DNA from: Solirubrobacterales bacterium | Lineage (GTDB): Bacteria; Actinomycetota; Thermoleophilia; Solirubrobacterales; Solirubrobacteraceae | Length of the DNA stretch: 6,407 bases | Direction: 5' to 3' | Assembly (NCBI GenBank): GCA_015655225.1 | Contig: JAATFK010000541.1 | Span: forward strand, 1-6,407 | In this document: piece by piece, positions 1-5,696 of the stretch | Position numbering within the stretch: the stretch's first letter is position 1 | Layout: every line of letters begins with the position of its first letter | Program-made: the position numbers and the translations under genes | Notes under the pieces: model-generated | Database searches by the model: none | Seen by the model: only the letters and a program-made list of their open reading frames with translations | What the model was told of the DNA's origin: nothing

Positions 1-847
1 CCGCGACGCCGATCAGCAGCACGACCTCGAGCGCCGCCTGCGCGAGTTCGACGACAGAATCGCGACCCGCGCCGACCGAGTTCGCGACGATCAGCTCGCG
101 GCCGCCGCGGCAGCCCCGAAGCCCGACCTCCCGACCCTCGCCGCCGTCGCCGAGCAGGCCGCTCGTCAGGACGAGGAGAGCCAGGGCCGCCACACGCTCC
201 AGGCGCGGCGGCTGACCGACGTCGCACGGCTCGCCGGCGACCTCGACTCGGCCCTCGAGACGCTCGCCCCGGTCGCCGAGCGGGAGCGGCGGGTACGCGA
301 GCTGTCGTACCTCGTCGACGGCTCCTCCGCCACGAACCGCCTGCGGATGCGCCTCTCGGCCTACGTCCTCGCGGCCCGGCTGGAGGAGGTCGCGGCGGCC
401 GCGACCGAACGGCTCGACCGCATGTCGAACGGCCGCTACGCGCTCGTCCACTCCGACCAGGGCGCGAGAGGCCGCAGCCGCGGCGGCCTCGACCTGAAGG
501 TCCTCGACGGCTGGACCGGGCAGGAGCGCTCGCCCTCGACGCTGTCGGGTGGCGAGACGTTCCTCGCGAGCCTCGCGCTCGCGCTCGGCCTCGCGGACGT
601 CGTCGCCGCCGACGCCGGCGGCGCCCGCCTGGAGACGCTGTTCATCGACGAGGGCTTCGGCTCGCTCGACGAGGCGACCCTCGACGAGGTGCTCGACGTC
701 CTCGACGGCCTCCGCGAGGGCGGCCGGGCAGTCGGGATCGTCTCCCACGTCGCCGAGCTGCGCCAGCGGATCCCCGCCCAGTTGCACGTGATCAAGGGGC
801 GCGACGGCTCCCACGTCGCGCAGGCCGCGAGCGCGACGCCGGCCTGA
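1..847 (+). CDS. sbcC: SbcC-type exonuclease ATPase (SMC/Rad50 family), C-terminal part
   Basis: Only the last 281 codons are present; the reading frame begins at base 2 and the gene continues beyond the left edge. Residues ~1-115 of the fragment are Arg/Glu/Asp/Ala-rich and helical, as expected for the returning arm of the long coiled coil. The ATPase lobe follows: the ABC signature LSGGETF (about residues 181-187, bases 542-562), a Walker B plus D-loop stretch ending in LFIDEGFGSLD (about 213-223), and the switch histidine in IVSHV (about residue 249, base 746). The spacing and the FIDEGFGSLD form are characteristic of SbcC/Rad50 rather than transporter ABC domains. In the family, SbcC pairs with the nuclease SbcD to open hairpins and process double-strand ends in the cytoplasm; sbcD is normally just upstream and would lie outside the window. 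The Walker A half is not visible. RecN or another SMC-like ATPase is less likely given the motif wording. Confidence 0.9.
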   Translation, partial: RDADQQHDLERRLREFDDRIATRADRVRDDQLAAAAAAPKPDLPTLAAVAEQAARQDEESQGRHTLQARRLTDVARLAGDLDSALETLAPVAERERRVRELSYLVDGSSATNRLRMRLSAYVLAARLEEVAAAATERLDRMSNGRYALVHSDQGARGRSRGGLDLKVLDGWTGQERSPSTLSGGETFLASLALALGLADVVAADAGGARLETLFIDEGFGSLDEATLDEVLDVLDGLREGGRAVGIVSHVAELRQRIPAQLHVIKGRDGSHVAQAASATPA

Positions 848-853
848 TCGTCC

Positions 854-874
854 AGCGGGATCCCACCGCCCGCT
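854..874 (+). terminator. Possible hairpin terminator after sbcC
   Basis: A 6-bp perfect GC-rich stem, AGCGGG (854-859) with CCCGCT (869-874), closes a 9-nt loop and starts 6 bases after the sbcC stop codon. There is no T-tract, but T-poor terminators are common in high-GC actinobacteria. With such base composition a stem of this size can arise by chance, so the call rests mainly on position. Confidence 0.3.
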
Positions 875-889
875 CGCGCCCGCCATGCT

Positions 890-1807
890 GTGGGGATGCC
901 ATCGCGCTCCTCCCGTGACCGCGGCGGCCCGCGCGACGGCGACCGCGACCGGGATCGGGATCGCCGCGGGCCGGCCCGTCGTCGGGCCGACCAACGCTGG
1001 TCGGCCGGTCGCGTCACGGTCCAGACGCACTTCGCCCTCGCCGAGGTGATCCCTGAGCCGGGACGGCCGTGGCGCCGGCTGCTGCGACTCGACGGCGAGG
1101 ACTGCTCCCACGTCGACCTGCGCGACCCGACGAAGATCGAGTTCGCCTACGTGCAGCGGTTCGCCGACGTGGTCGACCTCCTGGCGCCGCCGGGCGCCCC
1201 GATCGAGGCCGTCCACCTCGGCGGAGGCGGCTTCACGCTGCCGCGCTACGTCGCCGCGACGCGGCCCGGCTCACGCTCCGAGGTCGCGGAGCTCGACCCC
1301 GACCTGGTCACGCTCGCGAAGGCGGAGCTGGGGCTCGAGACCGGCCGCGAGCTGCGGATCCGCGCCTACGACGCGCGCGAGGCGCTCACCCACCGCCCCG
1401 ACGGCTCGGCCGACCTCGTCGTCCTCGACGCGTTCCTCGGCACGCAGGTCCCGCCGCACCTGCGCACGACCGAGTTCCTCGCCGACGCCGCCCGCACGCT
1501 GCGTCCCGGCGGCGTCTTCGCCGCCAACGTGATCGACGCGCCGCCGCCGCTGACCGCCCGCGCGCTGCTCGCCGGCCTGCTGGAGACGTTCCCGCACGCG
1601 GCGCTGGTCGCGACGCGCAAGGTCGTGCGCGGCCGCCAGGGCGGCAACATCGTGCTGCTCGGCTCCCCCGCCCCCCTGCGGATCGAGGACCTGCGCCGCC
1701 GAGCGCTCGCCGGCCCGGTCCCCGAGCTGGTCGTCGCCGGCGCCGACCTCACGGCGTGGGTCGGCAGCGGGCGGCCCGACCGAGACGCTGAACTCCCGAT
1801 CGTTTAG
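890..1807 (+). CDS. Spermidine-synthase-like protein (Rossmann-fold, SAM-type)
   Basis: A 305-residue protein with the fold of polyamine aminopropyltransferases. In order: a lead-in strand region LLRLDGEDCSHVDLRDP (64-80); the glycine-rich nucleotide loop VHLGGGGFTLPRY (108-120); the acidic residue expected to hold the ligand ribose in VAELDPD (E134); a second acidic site AYDAREAL (D161); and the motif-IV strand DLVVLDAF (175-182). True spermidine synthases carry a D-x-x-D type active site here; this protein has LDAF instead, so polyamine synthesis is doubtful and the substrate is unknown. Such orphan homologues are common in actinobacteria. The start is uncertain: GTG at 890, ATG at 896 (with a weak -10-like CATGCT at 884-889 that would give a near-leaderless mRNA), or GTG at 1046, which would still keep the recognisable domain. 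Residues 1-50 are low complexity, with an Asp-Arg repeat at 18-25. It lies 42 bp after sbcC on the same strand, possibly separated from it by a weak hairpin. Confidence 0.8.
   Translation: MGMPSRSSRDRGGPRDGDRDRDRDRRGPARRRADQRWSAGRVTVQTHFALAEVIPEPGRPWRRLLRLDGEDCSHVDLRDPTKIEFAYVQRFADVVDLLAPPGAPIEAVHLGGGGFTLPRYVAATRPGSRSEVAELDPDLVTLAKAELGLETGRELRIRAYDAREALTHRPDGSADLVVLDAFLGTQVPPHLRTTEFLADAARTLRPGGVFAANVIDAPPPLTARALLAGLLETFPHAALVATRKVVRGRQGGNIVLLGSPAPLRIEDLRRRALAGPVPELVVAGADLTAWVGSGRPDRDAELPIV
968..1006. repeat. Two overlapping perfect inverted repeats (hairpins) in the 5' part of the spermidine-synthase-like gene
   Basis: Stem A pairs 972-978 (CGGCCCG) with 983-989 (CGGGCCG) across a TCGT loop. 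Stem B pairs 985-993 (GGCCGACCA) with 998-1006 (TGGTCGGCC) across an ACGC loop. They share bases 985-989, so only one can form fully at a time. A perfect 10-bp palindrome, GGGCCGGCCC, at 968-977 overlaps stem A. The cluster falls inside the low-complexity N-terminal coding stretch, or, if translation starts at 1046, in the leader or intergenic region, where it could be a terminator or attenuator. Confidence 0.5.
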
Positions 1808-1921
1808 TCGCGAGCTTAATCCTCTCTGCCAATCGCTTGGGAGGTAATTTACGGATAAGGCCCTTGCTACCGGCGAGATGCTCCGACCTGAATGGAAATC
1901 TCTGCATATCTTAGTCATCCG

Positions 1922-1934
1922 GTGATATAATCAC
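1922..1934 (+). promoter_or_regulatory. Extended -10 promoter embedded in a 13-bp inverted repeat (candidate operator)
   Basis: TATAAT (1926-1931) matches the consensus -10 perfectly and is preceded by TG at 1923-1924 with a one-base gap, the extended -10 form. No good -35 is seen 16-18 bp upstream, which extended -10 promoters can tolerate. The same bases form an inverted repeat, GTGAT-ATA-ATCAC, so a protein binding it would block the polymerase. Transcription from about 1938 would give a ~55-nt leader for the gene starting at 1993. The rest of the gap (1808-1921) is AT-richer than the flanks and holds no convincing gene. Confidence 0.5.
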
Positions 1935-1982
1935 TGCTTGACTCAGCACCCCGGTAGCACCATGCCGACCGACCAACCGACC

Positions 1983-1988
1983 GGAGGA
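1983..1988 (+). promoter_or_regulatory. Strong Shine-Dalgarno for the 95-residue orphan gene
   Basis: GGAGGA lies five to six bases before the ATG at 1993 and fixes that start. It directly follows a tetranucleotide run of CCGA-type units (1965-1984). This is the clearest classical ribosome binding site on the + strand of the window. Confidence 0.75.
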
Positions 1989-1992
1989 CCAT

Positions 1993-2280
1993 ATGAACGA
2001 GCGCTTCTCGCGCAACCCCAACGGGCAATGGACGAGGCCCATCGTCGTCGTGGTCGTGCCACCCACGGACACTGCTCTTGCCTCGTGGCGCGTCAGGCGC
2101 GTCGGCACGCGCCCCGGCGTCTGGGTCTACGACGACCCGTTTGGCGAGGACCCGGAGTCCGTCCGCTTTTATCACGTGTGCGCAGAGGAGATCTGGCGGT
2201 TGATCGCCGACGACATCCCTCCGTCCGTCGCACGAAGCTGGGCGGCGCGGCTGCTCCGTGCCTCGCGACGCGAGCGCTAA
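1993..2280 (+). CDS. Hypothetical protein, 95 residues, unrecognised
   Basis: I do not recognise a family. The protein is small and soluble-looking: a valine run (18-22) that is too short for a membrane helix; a beta-like middle SWRVRRVGTRPGVWVYDDPF (31-50); an acidic stretch GEDPES; then a likely helix from VRFYHVCAEEIWRLIADD (57-74); and an Arg/Ala-rich basic tail. Five tryptophans (13, 32, 44, 68, 83) in 95 residues is a high share. Evidence that it is real: a strong Shine-Dalgarno, an upstream promoter with perfect TATAAT, and a stop that abuts the next convergent gene. Codon choice is less GC-extreme than in the neighbours (TTT, TAT, GCT, CTT and ACT all occur), suggesting a transferred or fast-evolving orphan gene. 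Its TAA stop (2278-2280) overlaps the TAG stop of the opposing methyltransferase. A role cannot be assigned. Confidence 0.6.
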   Translation: MNERFSRNPNGQWTRPIVVVVVPPTDTALASWRVRRVGTRPGVWVYDDPFGEDPESVRFYHVCAEEIWRLIADDIPPSVARSWAARLLRASRRER

Positions 2281-3011
2281 CGCCGCGCGTCCACGTTCAG
2301 CCGCACGTAGTCGATCAGCGGCTCGTCCATCCGTGCTGCGACGTCCCGCGCGAGCTGGGCGCCCGCTTCCGGGCCGAGCCGCGCGATGTGGGTGCCGAGC
2401 ACGACCGTCGCGAGGTACTGCTCCAGCTCCTCGGGTGGGAGCGGCGTCGGGCGCTCCGAGCGCCACGTCTCGAACGTCGTGAAGCCGGCTGCCGCGAGCC
2501 GCGCGCTCGTCTCCTCCGGCGTCGCGTACGTCCACGGGTGGTCGGTCTCTCCGAGGTCCTCCAGGATCCGCAGGATCGAGGCGACGTTGCCGGCCCCTCC
2601 GCAGTCGACCACCAGCTGGCCGCCCGGGCGAAGCGCCTCCGCCAGATGACGGAAGAGCGCGTCGTGGTCCCGCACCCAGTGGAACGTCGAGGTCGAGACG
2701 ATCGCATCGACAGGAGACTCCAATCCCAGCGGCTCCTCCAGGTCCGCCCGCACGAACGAGACGCGCCCCGCCGCACCCCCGAGCCGCTTCCGCGCGACCT
2801 CCAGCATCCGCTCTGACGCGTCGAGCGCGATCACGCGCCCGCGCGGCAGTCGCTCCAGCAGCGTCGCCGTCACCTGCCCGGTCCCGCAGCCGGCGTCGAG
2901 CACCGTCTCATCGCCGCGCAACTCGAGCCGCGCGACCGCGTCGACGCCGCGCGTCGTCATCGGCGCGGCGACCGCGTCGTACGTCGAGGCATCCCACTCT
3001 CGCGCGCCCAT
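2277..3011 (-). CDS. Class I SAM-dependent methyltransferase, trans-aconitate-methyltransferase-like
   Basis: A 244-residue cytoplasmic enzyme. Motif I is TVLDAGCGTGQ (36-46), the SAM-binding glycine loop; D64 in VIALDASERML is the acidic residue that grips the SAM ribose; D90 in RADLEEP is the adenine-side acid; VDAIVSTSTFHWVRDH (101-116) is motif IV, with the aromatic HWV typical of the Tam/UbiE-like group; ALRPGGQLVV (126-135) is motif VI. The N-terminus WDASTYDAVA and the variable 140-244 lid resemble trans-aconitate 2-methyltransferase-like proteins, but this group contains many small-molecule methyltransferases and the substrate cannot be read from sequence. It is the second gene of an operon: its ATG lies 10 bp after the stop of the aldo/keto reductase, and its Shine-Dalgarno overlaps that stop, implying coupled translation. 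Its 3' end meets the orphan gene with overlapping stop codons. Confidence 0.85.
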   Translation of the reverse strand: MGAREWDASTYDAVAAPMTTRGVDAVARLELRGDETVLDAGCGTGQVTATLLERLPRGRVIALDASERMLEVARKRLGGAAGRVSFVRADLEEPLGLESPVDAIVSTSTFHWVRDHDALFRHLAEALRPGGQLVVDCGGAGNVASILRILEDLGETDHPWTYATPEETSARLAAAGFTTFETWRSERPTPLPPEELEQYLATVVLGTHIARLGPEAGAQLARDVAARMDEPLIDYVRLNVDARR

Positions 3012-3017
3012 CCTCAG

Positions 3018-3023
3018 CCCCTC
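3018..3023 (-). promoter_or_regulatory. Shine-Dalgarno overlapping the upstream stop codon (translational coupling)
   Basis: On the - strand the sequence reads TGAGGGG, so GAGGGG begins inside the reductase stop codon (3024-3022) and ends six bases before the methyltransferase ATG (3011-3009). A terminating ribosome would sit on this site, favouring coupled translation of the two genes. A second GAGG directly touches the ATG and is too close to act as a binding site. Confidence 0.6.
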
Positions 3024-3975
3024 AGCTCCACGCGAGCGAGCCGCGCTCGCGCCAGTACGCGGCCGGCTCCTGCACCAGCTCCGCCAGCCGCTCCTCCAGC
3101 CCCTCGTCCCAGACGACCTCCCGCGCGCGCAGGTTGTCGGCCAGCATCGCCGGCGTGACCGCCCCGCTCAGCACCACGTCGACCCACGGCCGCGCGCGGA
3201 TCGCCGCCAACGCGACCGCGTCGGGCCCGACGTCGAGCAGGTCCGCCACGGCCCGCAGCTCGTCAGGCGCCCCGTGCGGCGTCAGCCGCCCGTTCGCGAC
3301 GCCCTCCTTCACGATCACCCGCAGCCCCGCCTCGTGCGCACGCGCGAGCGCCGGCCCGGCGGAGCGCTCCAGCAGGTTCCAGGTCGACTGCACCGCGTCG
3401 AACGCGCCCAGCTCCAGCGCCCGGTCGATCGTCACCGCCTGCGCCGGCCCGGTCGTGCTGAACCCGACCTCGACGCCGGAGGCCCGCAGCTCCGCCAGCT
3501 GCGACAAGACCGAAGCATCCTCCAGGACCCCGCTCTCGATCGTCGCGGAGTGGATCTGGTAGAGCGACAGGCGGTCGCCGAGCAGCGCCCGCGTCTCCGC
3601 GAGCTGGCGGCGCAGCTGCGGCGCGGTCAGCTCCTTCAGCTCGTTCACCTCGGCGTCGAGGCGCCAGTCGGCGGTGTAGGCGTAGCCCCACTTCGACGCG
3701 ACGAACAGCTCGCCGGGCGCAAAGCCGCGCGCGTCGAGCCAGCCGGCGAGGAACTCCTCCGCCCGACCGTAGGAGCGGGCCGTGTCGACGTAGCGCACGC
3801 CGGCCGCGTAGGCGGCGTCGAGCAGCGCCTCGGCGCGTGCCCGCAGCGTCTCCACCGAGCGGTCGGCGCCGAGGTCCTCGGCGCGCCCGACGTTGATGTA
3901 CGCCGGCCGTCCGACCGCCGCGAGTCCGACGCCGATCTCGGCTGGGTGTTCGTTCGACCAGGCCACGTCGGCCAT
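3022..3975 (-). CDS. Aldo/keto reductase (AKR superfamily)
   Basis: A 317-residue NAD(P)H-dependent oxidoreductase, full length for the (alpha/beta)8-barrel family. The catalytic tetrad is visible in order: D64 and Y69 in RYVDTARSYG, K95 in VASKWG, and H142 in LYQIHS. The C-terminal half has the cofactor-side segments GLRVIVKEGVANGRL (217-231) and VVLSGAVTPAMLADNL (267-282), the usual position of the phosphate- and adenine-binding residues. These enzymes reduce aldehydes and ketones to alcohols; the substrate here is unknown. The N-terminal piece GLAAVGRPAYINVG (17-30) matches a bacterial subgroup opening with a glycine-rich GRPxYIN segment. The start is taken as ATG at 3975; GTG three codons in (3966) is an alternative, since TGTAAT at 3979-3974 could be a -10 giving a leaderless GTG. 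The open frame continues upstream antisense to the transporter gene, but that part is spurious. It is first in an operon with the methyltransferase and divergent from the transporter. Confidence 0.88.
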   Translation of the reverse strand: MADVAWSNEHPAEIGVGLAAVGRPAYINVGRAEDLGADRSVETLRARAEALLDAAYAAGVRYVDTARSYGRAEEFLAGWLDARGFAPGELFVASKWGYAYTADWRLDAEVNELKELTAPQLRRQLAETRALLGDRLSLYQIHSATIESGVLEDASVLSQLAELRASGVEVGFSTTGPAQAVTIDRALELGAFDAVQSTWNLLERSAGPALARAHEAGLRVIVKEGVANGRLTPHGAPDELRAVADLLDVGPDAVALAAIRARPWVDVVLSGAVTPAMLADNLRAREVVWDEGLEERLAELVQEPAAYWRERGSLAWS

Positions 3976-4005
3976 TACAGTGGCAGACCGGGACGGTCCT
4001 CCGTC
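3976..4005. promoter_or_regulatory. Compact 30-bp divergent promoter region with two overlapping inverted repeats
   Basis: This gap serves both the reductase (-) and the transporter (+). On the + strand TACAGT (3976-3981) is a -10-like hexamer of the same form seen elsewhere in the window. Two inverted repeats overlap: GACCG-GGA-CGGTC (3986-3998) and GACGG-TCCT-CCGTC (3992-4005), the latter ending at the transporter ATG. They could be DNA operator halves or a start-codon-proximal mRNA hairpin. No good -35 was found for TACAGT. Confidence 0.4.
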
Positions 4006-4959
4006 ATGACGCCTCCCGCCACGACAGCCCCCGCGCCGATGAGCCGCCGCGCCTGGATCGCCTTCGCCGCGATGTCGGTGCTGTGGGGCATCCCCTACCT
4101 CTTCATCAAGATCGCGGTCGACGACGGCGTCCCGCCGGCCTTCCTCGCATGGTCGCGCGTCCTGCTCGCCGCGATCGTGCTGCTCGCCCTCGCCGCGCGC
4201 GCCGGGACCGTGCAGACGATCCGTGGCCACGGCCGCTGGCTCGCCCTCTACGCCCTCTGCGAGATCGCGATCCCCTTCCCCCTGATCGCGGCCGGCGAGC
4301 GCCACGTCGCCTCGTCCACGACCGCGATCGTGATCGCCACCGTCCCGCTGCTCGCCGCCCTCCTGGCGCTGCGCTTCAACCCCGGCGAGCGGCTCACGCG
4401 CGGGCGCCTGGCCGGCCTGCTGATCGGCCTCGCCGGTGTCGTCGCGCTCGTCGGGATCGACGTCGCCGGCAGCTCCTCCGAGCTGCTCGGGATCGGCGCG
4501 ATCCTGATCGGCGCCTGCGGCTACGCGACCGGCCCGCTGATCATCAGCCGTCGCCTCGGCGGGATCGACCCGCGCGCGGCGATGGGGACGAGCCTCGCGA
4601 TCGCCGCCGTGCTGCTGACGCCGTTCACCGCCCTCGACCCGCCCCGCGCCGTCCCGGCGGCCGGCGCGATCGCTTCGATGCTCGTGCTCGGCCTCGTCTG
4701 CACGGCGGCGGCGTTCATCGGCCTGACGATCCTGGTCGACGCCGCCGGCCCCAGCCGCACGGTGATCATCACGTACGTCAACCCGGTCGTCGCGCTCGCG
4801 CTCGGCGTCGCGCTGCTCGGCGAGCAGCCCGGCGCCGGCGCGATCGCGGGGCTCGTGCTGATCCTCGCGGGCTCGTGGCTGGCGACCGACGGCCGCCTCC
4901 CCCCGGCGCGCCATCGCCGTCAGTCGGGTCGCCGTCCGACGAGGACCGCTAAGCGGTAG
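4006..4959 (+). CDS. EamA/DMT-family membrane transporter
   Basis: A 317-residue integral membrane protein with ten predicted helices (about 16-34, 44-64, 78-96, 104-123, 133-152, 160-181, 193-210, 221-243, 252-271, 277-293), forming two five-helix EamA repeats. Family signatures: SVLWGIPYLFIKIAVDDGVPP in pieces across 24-44, ERLTRGRLAGLLIGLAGVV (128-146) closing repeat one, and ITYVNPVVALALGVALLGE (255-273) in repeat two. Members of the drug/metabolite transporter superfamily mostly export amino acids, nucleosides or other small metabolites through the inner membrane; the cargo cannot be inferred. The start is ATG at 4006; ATG at 4039 is an alternative that would drop an 11-residue Pro/Ala/Thr-rich tail before the first helix. 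No Shine-Dalgarno is apparent. The basic cytoplasmic C-terminus (299-317) is encoded where the gene overlaps the opposing methyltransferase by 40 bp. Confidence 0.88.
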   Translation: MTPPATTAPAPMSRRAWIAFAAMSVLWGIPYLFIKIAVDDGVPPAFLAWSRVLLAAIVLLALAARAGTVQTIRGHGRWLALYALCEIAIPFPLIAAGERHVASSTTAIVIATVPLLAALLALRFNPGERLTRGRLAGLLIGLAGVVALVGIDVAGSSSELLGIGAILIGACGYATGPLIISRRLGGIDPRAAMGTSLAIAAVLLTPFTALDPPRAVPAAGAIASMLVLGLVCTAAAFIGLTILVDAAGPSRTVIITYVNPVVALALGVALLGEQPGAGAIAGLVLILAGSWLATDGRLPPARHRRQSGRRPTRTAKR

Positions 4960-5627
4960 AGGCGATACGGCGCGTCGGGATCGGGGAAGCCGGCCTCGCT
5001 CAGCCAGGCGAGCTGGTCCTCGACGGTCGCGCAGCGGTCGACCCGCATCCGCTCGACGGCCGCCTCCCACTCCGCCTCCGTCGCCCCGCGCGCGAGCGAG
5101 GCGTCGCGGTGCCAGCGTAGGTAGCGGCCCTCCAGCCGCTCCGACGGCGCCCGCACCTGCTCGGCGTTGACGAACACGCCGCCGGGGTTGAGCGCCTCAT
5201 AGGCGCGGCGGAAGAGGTCGCGCTTGCCCTCGTCGTCGAGGTGGTGGATCGCGAGGCTCGAGACGATCGCGTCGAAGCGGCCCTCCGGGAGCGGGTCGGC
5301 CATGTCGCCGACCACCAGCGTGACCGGCGCCGACGCCCCGGCCAGCCGCCCCCGCGCCCGCTCCAGCATCGCCGGCGCGCCGTCGAGCAGCACCAGCTCG
5401 GCGGCGGGAAAGGCCTGCGCGACGAAGCCGCTCAGGAGCCCCGTGCCGGCGCCGAGGTCGAGGACGCGGTCGCGCGGGTGCACGCGGCACGCGAGCGCCG
5501 CGACGCCGGCGCCGTAGAAGTCGTCGAAGGACGGGATCAGGCGACGGCGCAGGTCGTCGTCGTAGCCGCCGGCGTGCGCGTCGAAGATCGCCGGGGCGGT
5601 GGTGGGAGAGATCGAGCTGTCTGTCAT
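4920..5627 (-). CDS. Class I SAM-dependent methyltransferase, CmoA/UbiE-like fold
   Basis: A 235-residue enzyme. Residues 15-48 (FDAHAGGYDDDLRRRLIPSF and following) form the N-terminal cap seen in this group; motif I is RVLDLGAGTG (54-63); D82 in VLLDGAPAML is the ribose-binding acid; D108 in VGDMADPLP follows; motif IV is FDAIVSSLAIHHL (118-130); and ALNPGGVFVNAEQV (145-158) is motif VI. The C-terminal part, with RWHRDAS, a Trp/Arg/Met-rich helix and TVEDQLAWLSEAGF (201-214), is shared with CmoA-like and uncharacterised small-molecule methyltransferases. It is not close enough in what I can see to call it cmoA, and the substrate is unknown. The start chosen is ATG at 5627; TTG at 5636 would add three residues but lies in the promoter. 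A -35/-10 pair and a perfect palindrome sit just upstream, so it is probably repressor-controlled. Its 3' end overlaps the transporter gene by 40 bp, tail to tail. It is unrelated in detail to the other methyltransferase at 2277-3011. Confidence 0.85.
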   Translation of the reverse strand: MTDSSISPTTAPAIFDAHAGGYDDDLRRRLIPSFDDFYGAGVAALACRVHPRDRVLDLGAGTGLLSGFVAQAFPAAELVLLDGAPAMLERARGRLAGASAPVTLVVGDMADPLPEGRFDAIVSSLAIHHLDDEGKRDLFRRAYEALNPGGVFVNAEQVRAPSERLEGRYLRWHRDASLARGATEAEWEAAVERMRVDRCATVEDQLAWLSEAGFPDPDAPYRLYRLAVLVGRRPD

Positions 5628-5628
5628 A

Positions 5629-5644
5629 ACGTACAACTGTACGT
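5629..5644. promoter_or_regulatory. Perfect 16-bp palindrome, candidate repressor operator
   Basis: ACGTACA-AC-TGTACGT is a perfect inverted repeat with 7-bp arms and a 2-bp centre. It starts one base upstream of the methyltransferase ATG (5627-5625, - strand) and covers that gene's -10 hexamer. Size, symmetry and position are typical of sites for TetR-like or other dimeric repressors, though no regulator gene lies in this window. An 8-bp palindrome, GTGATCAC (5643-5650), overlaps its right edge. Confidence 0.6.
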
Positions 5645-5665
5645 GATCACCCTCACGCTTGTCAC
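5636..5665 (-). promoter_or_regulatory. Promoter of the second methyltransferase
   Basis: Reading the - strand, GTGACA (5665-5660) matches the TTGACA -35 at five of six positions, and after 18 bp TACAGT (5641-5636) matches TATAAT at four of six. Eight bases later comes the ATG, so the transcript would be leaderless or nearly so. This is the best complete -35/-10 pair in the window. Confidence 0.55.
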
Positions 5666-5690
5666 CCCGGGACCAAAAATCCGACTCAGC

Positions 5691-5696
5691 TACTGT
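5691..5696 (+). promoter_or_regulatory. -10-like element of the DUF3817-like gene
   Basis: TACTGT lies 11 bases before the ATG at 5708, giving a very short leader. It is of the same TAC[AT]GT form found before the transporter and the second methyltransferase. No convincing -35 is at the right distance; TTGTCA (5659-5664) is 26 bp away, too far. Confidence 0.4.

Noticed and set aside
1821..1844. Hairpin CCTCTC/GGGAGG as a terminator of the spermidine-synthase-like gene
   Set aside because: Only six pairs including one G-T, a 12-nt loop and no T-run; too weak to call.
1271..1918. A 215-codon open frame on -
   Set aside because: It is antisense to the spermidine-synthase-like domain and lacks any motif.
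1878..1925. A 15-residue leader-peptide candidate (starting MLRPEWKSLH)
   Set aside because: No good ribosome binding site, no run of one regulatory amino acid, and it ends before the promoter it might have controlled.
1938..1966. TTGACT at 1938-1943 as a -35 element
   Set aside because: No acceptable -10 at 16-18 bp downstream; it lies just after the much better TATAAT.
1938..2816. A 292-codon open frame on + from TTG
   Set aside because: It overlaps the orphan gene in another frame and is antisense to the methyltransferase; Arg-rich shadow composition.
3274..4005. Upstream continuation of the transporter frame on the + strand
   Set aside because: It is antisense to the reductase, which has a full catalytic tetrad; the stretch looks like shadow sequence and the transporter family begins near 4006-4039.
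3976..5070. Upstream continuation of the reductase reading frame on the - strand (a 682-codon open frame in total)
   Set aside because: It lies antisense to the clear EamA transporter gene, is low-complexity Arg/Asp/Glu/Gly sequence, and has no domain. Long antisense open frames are a known artefact of very high GC.
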